Shown: positions 1 through 11,134 of the stretch, piece after piece
How the letters are laid out: every line of letters begins with the position of its first letter
How positions within the stretch are numbered: position 1 is the first letter of the stretch
Assembly (NCBI GenBank): GCA_009731375.1
Contig: BJOX01000180.1
Coordinates: 213,602 to 277,601, forward strand
Reading direction: 5' to 3'
Source: Paulinella micropora
Taxonomy: Eukaryota > Cercozoa > Imbricatea > Euglyphida
Length of the DNA stretch: 64,000 nucleotides
Translations under genes and position numbers: made by a program
The notes under the pieces: model-generated
The model's database searches: none
What the model saw: only the letters and a program-made list of their open reading frames with translations
What the model was told of the DNA's origin: nothing

Positions 1-281
1 TTATTGCTGTTGACATTCAAGACAACAAAAAAAATTGATTTTTCTGTTTTGGTTGGAATTTCAGTTTTGGTTGGAATTTTGATTTTGGGTGAAAATTTGA
101 ATTTTTCAAATTAACTGCTATATTCGTCCGCAAAATATCGTAAATTTTCGCGAAATGTTACCGTTAAATTTGAAATTTTGAATTTTTGTCACAAAAATGA
201 AAAACTGTCACAAAAATGAAAATCTGACACAAAAATGAAAAACTAATTTTTGTTGTTGTCTTGAATGTCAACAGCAATAAT
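1..281. mobile_element. Short TIR element (MITE-like)
   Basis: The first about 28 bases (TTATTGCTGTTGACATTCAA and on) return as a reverse complement at 253-281, and the match extends imperfectly to about 45 bases. The interior is AT-rich and non-coding. This is the shape of a non-autonomous DNA transposon. The left flank is outside the window, so no target duplication can be checked. Positions 2-136 recur almost unchanged at 49749-49883. Confidence 0.7.
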
Positions 282-763
282 ACTGCTGAAAAAAAAATTT
301 GAGGGTTCAAAATTTACAAGAAAGGCTAGAGAATCCGCTTTGACGTGCCGTATGAGGATATATTTATCGTCTTTTAGCGTCTATCCGTGGGTCGATGCGC
401 TGTGTGGCATGACTCCATAGCGCATACTATTTGCAGAAAGAAATCAGAAGGTGTATGACGAAAATGCTATTTCCGTCATAAAATCGGGAGGGGGTACTGT
501 AGGCATCACCCCCCGGATAGCCGGTAAAAAATACCTTTTCCTGGTGACAGGTGCACCAGCTTGTTTTNNNNNNNNNNCTGAGCTTGTTTTTCAGTATTAT
601 TGTCCGGATTGGACCTGTTGCCATTTTATTCCTGGTCTGTTGCAGTTTTCCTTTTTGGCTTCACTGAGCTAATACAACGAGACATCATTCTCATTCTTGA
701 GGACTGTGTTTGGTTGTATTACCGACTTTTTTTCGAGCTATCGTTGGGGGCATTACACTTTCT
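282..763. other. Unique sequence, no gene seen
   Basis: Non-repetitive sequence with a 10-N gap at 568-577. Open frames are short and overlap each other on both strands. I see no convincing gene. Confidence 0.5.
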
Positions 764-786
764 CTCTCTCTCTCTGTCTCTCTCTC

Positions 787-832
<46 letters not shown>
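764..832. repeat. (TC)n microsatellite
   Basis: A nearly pure CT dinucleotide run. The Leu/Ser-rich open frames over it are artefacts of the repeat. Confidence 0.9.
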
Positions 833-1399
833 GCTAGTGTATGCGTAGAACATATAATAGTTATCTGTAACAGAGCCTGTCAAGCTTTGGATTTCACTGT
901 GATCCGTACTTCTCCTAAATGCTTCCTTATCAACTCTACGAAAAGCAAGAAGGCGTTCTGCAAAACTTAAAAAGCGCTTAGTGGAAGTCTGACATGATGA
1001 GATGATATTAGCATCGTCAGTAGTTATAATATTATCAGAGTAATGCAATTATATACCGGCATAAACGGACCGTGGCAAAATAATATTGTATTAACCGGAG
1101 ACTCCCGTGGAGCGGCGCCTCGAAAAAAAAAAAAAAAAAAAATCAATTATTTCATTAACATTGCAAGATTACGCACTGTGCAGACGGTTAGATAATGTTC
1201 TTAATAGAGAGTGAAAAAAAAAAAAATCCAGAGTTAGTTGCAGTTTGCTGCCATTTAATAGCCTTGCCGAAACTTTTGGCACATGACAGCCTCGCCACCT
1301 TGTCCTCCCTGCATTTCTTACCCTTTCTTCTCCCCTCTAGTTCCTCCTACTTTCCTTCCTTTTCCTCGTTCTCATTTTTGTCTTTTGGTTCTCACCTGC
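833..1399. other. No gene seen; poly-A run
   Basis: Mixed-composition sequence with an A run at about 1122-1142 and pyrimidine-rich DNA from 1300 to the gap at 1400. No supported coding region. Confidence 0.5.
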
Positions 1400-1498
1400 N
1401 NNNNNNNNNNNNNNNNNNNNNNNNNNNNNNNNNNNNNNNNNNNNNNNNNNNNNNNNNNNNNNNNNNNNNNNNNNNNNNNNNNNNNNNNNNNNNCCCCC

Positions 1499-1529
<31 letters not shown>

Positions 1530-1717
1530 AACACACATACACTCAATAAAAAAAGAACAGAAAAAACAAACAAACAAACAAACACACACATCAGCATCAT
1601 CAGCAACGACAACAACATCATCGTCAACAACAACAACAATGACAACAACAACTGGTGACAAACAGCGACCACGAGGACAACAACAACAACAAAAACAACA
1701 ACAACAACAACAACAGC

Positions 1718-1769
<52 letters not shown>

Positions 1770-1770
1770 T
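1400..1770. repeat. Gap, poly-C, (CA)n and (CAA)n runs
   Basis: A run of N ends at 1493 and is followed directly by about 22 C, then (CA)n, (CAAA)n and a long (CAA)n run at about 1600-1770. The poly-Gln/Asn frame here has no flanking coding context. Confidence 0.8.
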
Positions 1771-1844
1771 GATTGAGTCACTCTGCGGTGGTCCGATACG
1801 GCCTCATCTCGTCGCTAGCTGTTGGACAAAAAACCACTGGCCTG

Positions 1845-2670
1845 TATTTATGTGTATGTATGTATGTATGTATGTATGTATGTGTGTGTGTGTATGTATG
1901 TATGTATGTATTTATGTATGTATGTATGTATGTATGTATGCATGTATGTATGTATGTATGTATATATGTGTATGTATGTGTACGTATATGTATATGTATT
2001 TCTATGTACCTGCCACTCCAATGAAAGGCAAAGGGGGAAATGTATGTATGTGTATGTATGTTGTATGTATGTATGAATGCATGTATGTATGTATGTATGT
2101 ATGTATGTATGTGTATGTGCCACTCCAATAAACTGCAAAGGGGGGAAATGTATGTATGTGTATGTATGTTGTATGTATGTATGCATGTATGTATGTATGT
2201 ATGTACGTATGCATGTATGTATGTATGTATGTATGTGTATGTATGTGCCACTCCAATAAACTGCAAAGGGGGGAAATGTATGTAAGTGTATGTATGTGTA
2301 TGTGTATGTATGTATGTATGTCTGTATGTATGTATGTATGAATGTATGTATGTATGTGTATGAATCTGCCACTCCAATAAACTGCAAAAGAAGAAATGTA
2401 TGTATGTATGTGTATGTATGTGTATGTATGTGTATGTATGTATGTATGTATGCATGTATGTATGTATGCATGCATGTACGTATGTATGTATGTATGTATG
2501 TATGTATGTATGCATGTATGTATGTGTATGTATGTGCAATTCCAATAAAATGGATAGGGGGAAATATATGTATGTATGTGTATGTGTATGTATGTGTGTG
2601 TATGTATGTTATCTATGTACCGGCAAATCCGATAAACTGTAAAGGGGGAAAGCCTGGTAGAGTACATACG
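1845..2670. repeat. (TATG)n array with repeated 30-base units
   Basis: TATG repeats interrupted at about 2005, 2117, 2247, 2367, 2535 and 2615 by related units containing CCACTCCAATAAACTGC followed by AAAGGGGGAAA. The units vary a little, so this is a compound array and not a pure microsatellite. Related units appear at 2840-2880 and 3430-3475. Confidence 0.75.
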
Positions 2671-2675
2671 CATCT

Positions 2676-2728
<53 letters not shown>

Positions 2729-2793
2729 GATAGATAGATAGATAGATAGATAGGTAGATAGATAGGTAGATAGATACATAGATAGATAGATAT

Positions 2794-2841
<48 letters not shown>

Positions 2842-2939
2842 ACTGTAAAGGGGGAAAGCCTGGCAGCGTACATACGCATCTATAGATGGATAGATAGATA
2901 GATAGATAGACAAACAGAAAGACAGACAGACAGACAGAC

Positions 2940-2987
<48 letters not shown>

Positions 2988-3030
2988 GGATGGATGGATG
3001 GATGGATGGATGGATAGATAGGTAGGTAGG

Positions 3031-3062
<32 letters not shown>

Positions 3063-3095
3063 AAGAAAGATATATAGAAAGATAGATAGATAGAT

Positions 3096-3126
<31 letters not shown>

Positions 3127-3216
3127 AAGATAGATAGATAGAAAGATAGATAGATAGAAAGATAGATTGATAGAAAGAAAGAAAGAAAGAAAGAAAGAAG
3201 GAAGGAAGGAAGGAAG

Positions 3217-3247
<31 letters not shown>

Positions 3248-3260
3248 GGATGGATGGATG

Positions 3261-3298
<38 letters not shown>

Positions 3299-3342
3299 CA
3301 GATAGATAGGTAGGTAGGTAGGTAGGTAGGTAGGTAGGTAGG

Positions 3343-3395
<53 letters not shown>

Positions 3396-3400
3396 TAGCT
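2671..3400. repeat. (GATA)n array with variants
   Basis: Long GATA tetranucleotide array with blocks of GGTA, GGAT, GAAA and GACA. It is split at 2840-2885 by one CTGTAAAGGGGGAAAGCC unit. Confidence 0.9.
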
Positions 3401-3476
3401 TAACATACATACATATGCACACACATACATACATGTAAGAACCTGCAAAAGGGGGAAAGCCCGGAAGCATTGCGAT

Positions 3477-4038
3477 GCATTTATGTATGTATGATGTATG
3501 TATGTATGTATGTATGTATGTATGTATGGTATGTATGTATGTATGTATGTGTGTGTGTGTATGTATGTGTGTGTGTATGTATGTATGTATGTATGTATGT
3601 ATGTATGTATGCATGTATGTATGTATGTATGTATGTATGTATGCATGCATGCATGTATGTATGTATGTATGTATGTATGTATGCATGCATGCATGCATGC
3701 ATGCATGCATGTCTGTATGTATGTATGTATGTATGTATGTATGTACGTATGTATGTATGTATGTATATATGTATGTATGTATGTATATTGCATGTATGTA
3801 TGTATGTATGTATGTGTGATGCATGCATGCATTCATGCATGCATGTATGTATGTATGTATGTATGTATGTATGTATGTACGTATGTATGTATGTATGTAT
3901 GTATGTATGTATGTATGTATGTATGTATGTATGTATTATGTATATATGTATGCACGTACGTACGTACGTATGTGTGTATGTATATATATATATATATATG
4001 TGTGTATGTATGTATGTATGTATACATACATACATACA
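3477..4038. repeat. (TATG)n array with ATGC blocks
   Basis: TATG repeats with GCAT-rich stretches (about 3640-3710 and 3822-3845) and a TA run near 3985. No coding content. Confidence 0.9.
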
Positions 4039-4089
4039 GTTTGCTATGGCTGTCATCAGCTTCTAAGACTACTGCATCTTCACAGAGTA
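4039..4089 (-). repeat. Interspersed 50-75-base unit, copy 1
   Basis: Its reverse complement matches units at 4929-4987, 6008-6083 and 6592-6639, which share GTAGTCTTCGAAGCTGATGA and AGCCATAGCAAACTG. All copies sit between tetranucleotide arrays. Function unknown; probably a retroposon end. Confidence 0.6.
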
Positions 4090-4244
4090 ACATACATACA
4101 TACATACATACATACATACCATGCATACATACATACATATATACATACATACATACATGCATATATACATACATGCATACATACATACATGCATACATAC
4201 ATACATACATACATACATACATACCTATCTATCTATCTATCTAA

Positions 4245-4314
<70 letters not shown>

Positions 4315-4376
4315 GTCTATCTATCTATCTATCTACCTACCTACCTACCTACCTACCTACCTACCTACCTATCTAC

Positions 4377-4457
<81 letters not shown>

Positions 4458-4516
4458 AATCAATCAGTCAATCAATCAACCTATCTACCTACCTACCTAC
4501 CTACCTACCTACCTAC

Positions 4517-4574
<58 letters not shown>

Positions 4575-4761
4575 GTCTATCTGTCTATCTGTCTATCTGT
4601 CTATCTGTCCATCTGTCCATCTGNNNNNNNNNNATCTATCAATCTATCAATCCATCTGTCCATCTGTCTATCTGTCTATCTGTCTATCTGTCTATCAATC
4701 TATCAATCTATCAATCTATCAATCTATCAATCTATCAATCTATCAATCTATCAATCTATCA

Positions 4762-4817
<56 letters not shown>

Positions 4818-4831
4818 CTCTATCTGTCTAT

Positions 4832-4894
<63 letters not shown>

Positions 4895-4928
4895 CCTATC
4901 TACCTATCTACCATCTATCTATCTATCT
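4090..4928. repeat. (CATA)n then (TATC)n array with gap
   Basis: CATA repeats to about 4222, then TATC with CTAC, CAAT and CTGT variants. A 10-N gap lies at 4624-4633. Confidence 0.9.
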
Positions 4929-4988
4929 ATGTTACTCGTTAAAGAGGTAGTAGTCTTCGAAGCTGATGACAACCATTGCAAAGTGTAC

Positions 4989-5019
<31 letters not shown>

Positions 5020-5020
<1 letters not shown>

Positions 5021-5902
5021 TTGTCCTGGGCATGACGGTAAACTGCATCCCGGAGTTGGACTCGACCCACTGGCACCTACAGCCTGGGGGTCGATCTATC
5101 TATCTCCTTCAGCCCTTCACCAGCTGTTTTTGCAGTCGCAGCTGGTGCAGCGTGACTGGCCAGGGCTGATGACTACCCTTCATCGGCCCTCGATACACTC
5201 TCAAACTGTTCGGGAAAGCCCTAAGAGCCTTCGATACCGCGGCCTGCGGGAAACCGCAAGGTGCAGCAGTCGAGGTAACGCTCGTCGGATGGTAAAAACT
5301 CGAAGGATATGGCCACGCAGGGAATAATGGGTAACCCGCAGCCAAGTCCCTTCTTGTCAGGCCAACCCCGCGCATGGCTCCTACTCGGTACGACTACCTC
5401 TGATTGGCTGCCTTGGACTGACTTGGTGTTCCGACGTGAGTTTAGTGACCAGTGGATATGGCAAATGGTCACTACTCTCGACGTCGGCCCACTTATGTCA
5501 CCGCTGCAGCTGGCCCGGTAGTCCTCCGTCGCCACTACCCAGTGGTGTCCTGACAAATGGGAAAGGTTCAGAGACTAGACGGGAGTGGGATCTTCCTGTG
5601 TGCGGGTAGGCACATAAGCAGGGAGATCTTAAGGTATAGTCCGGCCGCCGCGAAAGTGGTCGCCTTGGATGAAGCTCGAGGGTTGGTGTACCCCTCGGGC
5701 CCGAGCCTTGGCGGGGCACGTGATCACGGACACGTGTCTGGGTTGGTTCTACGGCCCTCTAGCCAGGGAGGGTCGTAGAACCGTCAGACTGCACAAATTC
5801 GGGGCCTAGTGCCCATTCCCAGCCCGCTACCCAGTCGCCGATTGGCGGCGGGGTGGAATGGATGCCTATGTCTTCGGATATGCAGAGCTGATAGACCAAA
5901 CA

Positions 5903-5905
<3 letters not shown>
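5020..5905 (+). mobile_element. Retroposon-like unit ending in (TATC)n
   Basis: About 880 bases of non-satellite sequence without a long open frame. The last 120 bases (about 5782-5902, containing CTACCCAGTCGCC and GTCTTCGGATATGCAGAG) recur at 41248-41358. In both places they run directly into TATC repeats. A shared 3' end with a simple-repeat tail is typical of non-LTR retroposons. The family is not identified, and the 5' boundary next to the array at about 5020 is uncertain. Confidence 0.5.
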
Positions 5906-5955
<50 letters not shown>

Positions 5956-6007
5956 CTCTATCTATCTATCTATCTAACTAACTAACTAACTATCTATCTA
6001 TCTATCC

Positions 6008-6082
6008 ATGTTACTCAGTGAAGAGGTAGTAGTCTTCGAAACTGATGACAGCCATAGCAAACTGCGCGCGAAGTCCTACCTG

Positions 6083-6083
<1 letters not shown>
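6008..6083 (+). repeat. Interspersed 75-base unit, longest copy
   Basis: Longest copy of the unit also seen at 4039-4089 (inverted), 4929-4987 and 6592-6639. It begins ATGTTACTCAGTGAAGAGG and runs into GATA repeats. A TATC array is on its left and a GATA array on its right. Confidence 0.6.
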
Positions 6084-6112
<29 letters not shown>

Positions 6113-6113
<1 letters not shown>

Positions 6114-6467
6114 GAAATATCGACTAATGTCAGAAAAAAGGAGCTTCTGATTTCGTCAACCAGGAAGTCTGTGGGTAAAGTATTAACCCGATGCCCAGCT
6201 AAGCCGTGATGTTTGCACGGAAGGGACTGATACAGGCAATACCAAAGCTCCCTAGTACCAGGCGGGGCCAGGGCTCGTTCCATAAAGCGCCCCTTGCAGA
6301 ACGAGCTCCCACCTCCATTACAGAGGGCCCAGTAAGCAGATGGAGTTTCGAGACTGTTCGACAGTCTAGTATAAACCGACAGAGCACTGTGGGTTTTATT
6401 CCGGGCTCAACAAGCGAGAAAGGGCACCCTGAGGGAACAGGATTGTGCTTCCCGTCGCTATTTCGGA
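6113..6467 (-). mobile_element. Short retroposon B, copy 1
   Basis: About 355-base interspersed repeat. Related copies lie at 12687-13039, 13232-13424, 14307-14598 and 14690-14784, each bounded by GATA arrays and cut at different points. Read on the minus strand, the element ends CGATATYTCA and continues into (TCTA)n. It has no long open frame, so it is probably non-autonomous. Confidence 0.6.
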
Positions 6468-6635
6468 GATAGATAGATAGATAGATAGATAGACAGACAG
6501 ATAAGTAGGTAGGTAGGTAGATAGATAGATAGATAGATAGATAGATATATAGATAGATAGATAGATATACGGATAGATAGATAGATAGGTGAAGCTGATG
6601 ACAGCCATAGCAAACTGCGCGCGAAGGGATACCTG

Positions 6636-6682
<47 letters not shown>

Positions 6683-6711
6683 GGATGGATAGATGGATGG
6701 ATGGATGGATG

Positions 6712-6747
<36 letters not shown>

Positions 6748-6898
6748 TATAGATAGATAGATGGATGGATAGATGGATGGATGGATAGATAGATAGATAG
6801 ATAGATAGATGGATAGATAAATAGGTAGGTAGGAAGGTAGGAAGGTAGGTAGGTAGGTAGGTAGGTAGGTAGGTAGGTAGGCAGGTAGGTAGGTAGAT
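6468..6898. repeat. (GATA)n arrays
   Basis: GATA, GGAT and GGTA repeats interrupted at 6592-6639 by another copy of the interspersed unit also seen at 6008-6083. Confidence 0.9.
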
Positions 6899-7097
6899 AA
6901 TGTTTAATCTATGGGCGTGGCTTAGCTTGAAAAGCCATTGCCTCCTATACTACCCCCGGACAAGAACTTTCAGCACCGGCCAGGCTGCACACCAACCACT
7001 GTCTCGCTGTGGTTGGTGTCTGTGCCCAGTTCAAGCCGAAAGGTAGCCGAGCCCTTTTGAACTATACGGGACAACACTAGAACACTCCCCAGGAGCG
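6899..7097 (-). mobile_element. Retroposon C 3' end
   Basis: The reverse complement of the first about 90 bases matches 27966-28104, with shared TATACTACCCC and a tail beginning TAAAC then TATC. The rest (to the gap at 7098) is unique here. Confidence 0.5.
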
Positions 7098-8087
7098 NNN
7101 NNNNNNNNNNNNNNNNNNNNNNNNNNNNNNNNNNNNNNNNNNNNNNNNNNNNNNNNNNNNNNNNNNNNNNNNNNNNNNNNNNNNNNNNNNNNNNNNNNNN
7201 NNNNNNNNNNNNNNNNNNNNNNNNNNNNNNNNNNNNNNNNNNNNNNNNNNNNNNNNNNNNNNNNNNNNNNNNNNNNNNNNNNNNNNNNNNNNNNNNNNNN
7301 NNNNNNNNNNNNNNNNNNNNNNNNNNNNNNNNNNNNNNNNNNNNNNNNNNNNNNNNNNNNNNNNNNNNNNNNNNNNNNNNNNNNNNNNNNNNNNNNNNNN
7401 NNNNNNNNNNNNNNNNNNNNNNNNNNNNNNNNNNNNNNNNNNNNNNNNNNNNNNNNNNNNNNNNNNNNNNNNNNNNNNNNNNNNNNNNNNNNNNNNNNNN
7501 NNNNNNNNNNNNNNNNNNNNNNNNNNNNNNNNNNNNNNNNNNNNNNNNNNNNNNNNNNNNNNNNNNNNNNNNNNNNNNNNNNNNNNNNNNNNNNNNNNNN
7601 NNNNNNNNNNNNNNNNNNNNNNNNNNNNNNNNNNNNNNNNNNNNNNNNNNNNNNNNNNNNNNNNNNNNNNNNNNNNNNNNNNNNNNNNNNNNNNNNNNNN
7701 NNNNNNNNNNNNNNNNNNNNNNNNNNNNNNNNNNNNNNNNNNNNNNNNNNNNNNNNNNNNNNNNNNNNNNNNNNNNNNNNNNNNNNNNNNNNNNNNNNNN
7801 NNNNNNNNNNNNNNNNNNNNNNNNNNNNNNNNNNNNNNNNNNNNNNNNNNNNNNNNNNNNNNNNNNNNNNNNNNNNNNNNNNNNNNNNNNNNNNNNNNNN
7901 NNNNNNNNNNNNNNNNNNNNNNNNNNNNNNNNNNNNNNNNNNNNNNNNNNNNNNNNNNNNNNNNNNNNNNNNNNNNNNNNNNNNNNNNNNNNNNNNNNNN
8001 NNNNNNNNNNNNNNNNNNNNNNNNNNNNNNNNNNNNNNNNNNNNNNNNNNNNNNNNNNNNNNNNNNNNNNNNNNNNNNNNNNNNNNN
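7098..8087. other. Assembly gap (N)
   Basis: About 990 N. Open frames spanning it are meaningless. Confidence 0.99.
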
Positions 8088-8169
8088 ATCTGACTTGTTG
8101 ATATAATAACGGTAATAGTGACAAAAACAACGGGTAACCACCATTAACAACATCAGGAACGATAAGAAA

Positions 8170-8366
8170 TAAGGAATAGTGAAAATTTTCGGCCAGAACA
8201 AATTATCCCGTAATAACGGTACATTTGTTACTCAAAGTTGTGAAGAATTTCGGCCAGCCGGTAATTACGGTACATTTGTTGTCCACAAATAAAAGTTTAG
8301 CCCAAAATTCCCCGTATTTACGGTTTGCCGAAAGGTGAGGCGGCCGAAATTTTTCACTATTCCTTA
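8170..8366. mobile_element. MITE with 25-base TIRs
   Basis: The 25 bases at 8170-8194 (TAAGGAATAGTGAAAAT and on to CGGCC) and the reverse complement of 8342-8366 differ at one position. The flanks are compatible with a TA target duplication. The interior holds two related copies of a segment with ACGGTACATTTGTT. Total length about 197 bases with no coding capacity, as expected for a miniature inverted-repeat transposable element. Confidence 0.75.
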
Positions 8367-8687
8367 CTTGAGGAAGAAACGCTTCAGAGGGCCGATCGGG
8401 CTTCGTGTAATTAATAGTAATAATACATGCACAAAAACAGTAACAATAGAAGCAGCAAGAGGGAAACTTACTTGAGGATGTGTGTGTATGTATGTATGTA
8501 TGTATGTATGTATGTATCTAGTACCTATGCAATGTATCAATGAAATGTATGTATGAATGTATGTATATATGTCTGTGCGTCCATGCATGTATGTGTAGTA
8601 AGAAAGGCTTAAGGAGGGCTGATCTGGCTTGCTGGTGAAGTGATAATGATGATGATGATGATGATGATGATAATGATGATGATGATG

Positions 8688-8730
<43 letters not shown>
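8367..8730. repeat. Microsatellites with a 45-base recurring unit
   Basis: TATG, GAT and AAT repeats. A recurring unit (ACTTGAGGAAGAAA, then GGCTTA, then CTGATCTGGCTTG) occurs near 8366, 8596, 9070 and 9358, each time followed by a different microsatellite. Confidence 0.6.
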
Positions 8731-8732
<2 letters not shown>

Positions 8733-8904
8733 TATCTCCTGCCGATTGCTGAGCCAAAAGGCCATGTGCATCCAGTCCTCCATTCCATAGGGAAAGTCTC
8801 CACACCAATCGGTGGAATAAAGGAAGTGACGGCATAGAACATTACTCTAGGAGCTTTATCCCAATCAGCCCATTGAAAAGGACCAATGGCCTATGTACTC
8901 CCTA

Positions 8905-8905
<1 letters not shown>
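8731..8905 (-). mobile_element. Short interspersed repeat D, copy 1
   Basis: About 175-base unit flanked on both sides by (TAA)n. Copies occur at 36961-37138 (same orientation) and 46650-46821 (opposite). All share CACACCAATCGGTGGAATA and the end GCCTATGTACTCCCTA. The strand is arbitrary. It looks like a SINE or MITE, with no clear tRNA boxes. Confidence 0.6.
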
Positions 8906-8947
<42 letters not shown>

Positions 8948-8956
8948 GTAATAGTA

Positions 8957-9008
<52 letters not shown>

Positions 9009-9179
9009 CAACAACAAAATCATATCAATATCAATGATAATGGCAATACCAATACCAATAACAATAATTACTCGAGGAAAATAGGCTTAAAGGTAGGCTG
9101 ATCTGGCTTGTTTGTCTCTCTGTCGGTCTATCGGTCTATCAGTCTGTCTGTCGGTCTGTCTGACTATCTATTCTGTCTG

Positions 9180-9247
<68 letters not shown>

Positions 9248-9357
9248 GAGGTAACCGGCGGCTGGATAATAACAATATAAATATAATATCAATAAAACAT
9301 AACAATATCAACAATAACAATAACAATAACAAACAATAACAATAATCAACAAAAATG
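8906..9357. repeat. (TAA)n, (TCTG)n and (TATC)n arrays
   Basis: Trinucleotide and tetranucleotide arrays with the recurring 45-base unit at about 9070-9113. No gene. Confidence 0.85.
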
Positions 9358-9419
9358 GTTACTTGAGAAAGAAAGGCTTAAATGTAGCCTGGTCTGGCTT
9401 GTTTGTATAGAGATAACTA

Positions 9420-9795
9420 GCTCCGGCCGCTAGTGCCAACAGGCCTACATACATACATACACACATACATACATACATACATACATGCATACATGCATAC
9501 ATACATGCATGCATGCATACATACATTACATACATTACATACATGACATAAATTACATACATTACATACATTACATTCATACATACATACATACATACAT
9601 ACATACATGCATACATTACATACATTACATACATACATGCATACATACATACATACATACATACATACATACATACACATACACACACACACATACACAC
9701 ATAAATACATACATACATACATACACACATACATACATAAATACATACAGGCTACATACATACACACATACATACATACATATGTACGAACATAC
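9420..9795. repeat. (CATA)n array
   Basis: CATA repeats with frequent TACATTACAT interruptions and a CA-rich block near 9680. Confidence 0.9.
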
Positions 9796-10024
9796 AAACC
9801 GAGCGTGGAGCGGTTGATGGAGATGGAACATACATACATGCAACACATACATGGCATAAATACATACATTACATATATGCATACATACATATACTTACAT
9901 ATACATACATACATACATACATATACATACACATACATACATACATACATACATACATACATACATACATACATACATGACGAGCGTGGAGCGGTTGATA
10001 GAGATGGAAACATGCATACATACA

Positions 10025-10073
<49 letters not shown>

Positions 10074-10130
10074 CATACATACATACCGAGCGTGGAGCGG
10101 TTGATAGAGATGGAAACATGCATACATACA

Positions 10131-10161
<31 letters not shown>

Positions 10162-10364
10162 CATACATACCGAGCGTGGAGCGGTTGATGGAGATGGAAA
10201 CATGCATACATACATACATACATACATACAACATACCGAGCGTGGAGCGGTTGATAGAGATGGAAATATGCAAACATACATACATACATACATACATACA
10301 TACATACATACCGAACGTAGAGCGGTTGATAGAGATGGAAACATGCATACATACATTACATACA

Positions 10365-10395
<31 letters not shown>

Positions 10396-10440
10396 CCGAG
10401 CGTGGAGCGGTTGATAGAGATGGAAACATGCATACGTACA

Positions 10441-10471
<31 letters not shown>

Positions 10472-10524
10472 CATACATACCGAGAGTGGAGCGGTTGATA
10501 GAGATGGAAACATGCATACATACA

Positions 10525-10555
<31 letters not shown>

Positions 10556-10697
10556 CATACATACATACATACCGAGCGTCGAGCGGTTGATAGAGATGGA
10601 AACATGCATACATACATTACATACATACATACATACATACATACCGAGCGTGGAGCGGTTGATAGAGATGGAAACATGCATACATACATTACATACA

Positions 10698-10728
<31 letters not shown>

Positions 10729-10850
10729 CATACATACATACCGAGCGTGGAGCGGTTGATAGAGATGGAAACATGCATACATACATTACATACATACATA
10801 CATACATACATACCGAGCGTGGAGCGGTTGATAGAGATAGAAATACTTGC
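9796..10850 (+). repeat. 12-copy minisatellite in (CATA)n
   Basis: The core CGAGCGTGGAGCGGTTGAT followed by AGAGATGGAAACATGCA occurs near 9799, 9979, 10087, 10171, 10237, 10311, 10397, 10482, 10571, 10644, 10741 and 10813. Variable CATA runs, usually with one TACATTAC, separate the copies. The cores differ by only 0-3 bases, which indicates recent spread or exchange between copies. Confidence 0.85.
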
Positions 10851-10871
10851 CATAAACCGACCGACCTAATG

Positions 10872-10937
<66 letters not shown>

Positions 10938-10994
10938 ATAGAGAGATAGATAGATAGATAGATAGATAGATAGCGAGGTAGATAGATAGCGAGG

Positions 10995-11057
<63 letters not shown>

Positions 11058-11089
11058 ATAGATGGATGGATGGATGGATGGATGGATAG

Positions 11090-11120
<31 letters not shown>

Positions 11121-11134
11121 GATAGATAGATAGA
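10872..11134 (-). repeat. (GATA)n tail of the LINE fragment
   Basis: GATA array lying directly at the 3' end of the minus-strand LINE at 11135-12590, so on the element's own strand it is a (TATC)n tail. Confidence 0.7.

Noticed and set aside
1655-2545. Long frames rich in Asn/Gln, Met-Tyr-Val-Cys or His-Thr-Tyr-Ile
   Set aside because: Pure translations of (CAA)n and (TATG)n/(CATA)n; they exist in several frames and on both strands and have no splice or start context.
2880-3836. 318-residue Leu-Ser-Ile-Tyr frame on the minus strand
   Set aside because: GATA repeat artefact; the repeat has no stop codon in this frame.
9796-10850. CRISPR-like array of evenly similar cores
   Set aside because: Spacers are CATA simple repeats, not unique sequences, and the context is eukaryotic.
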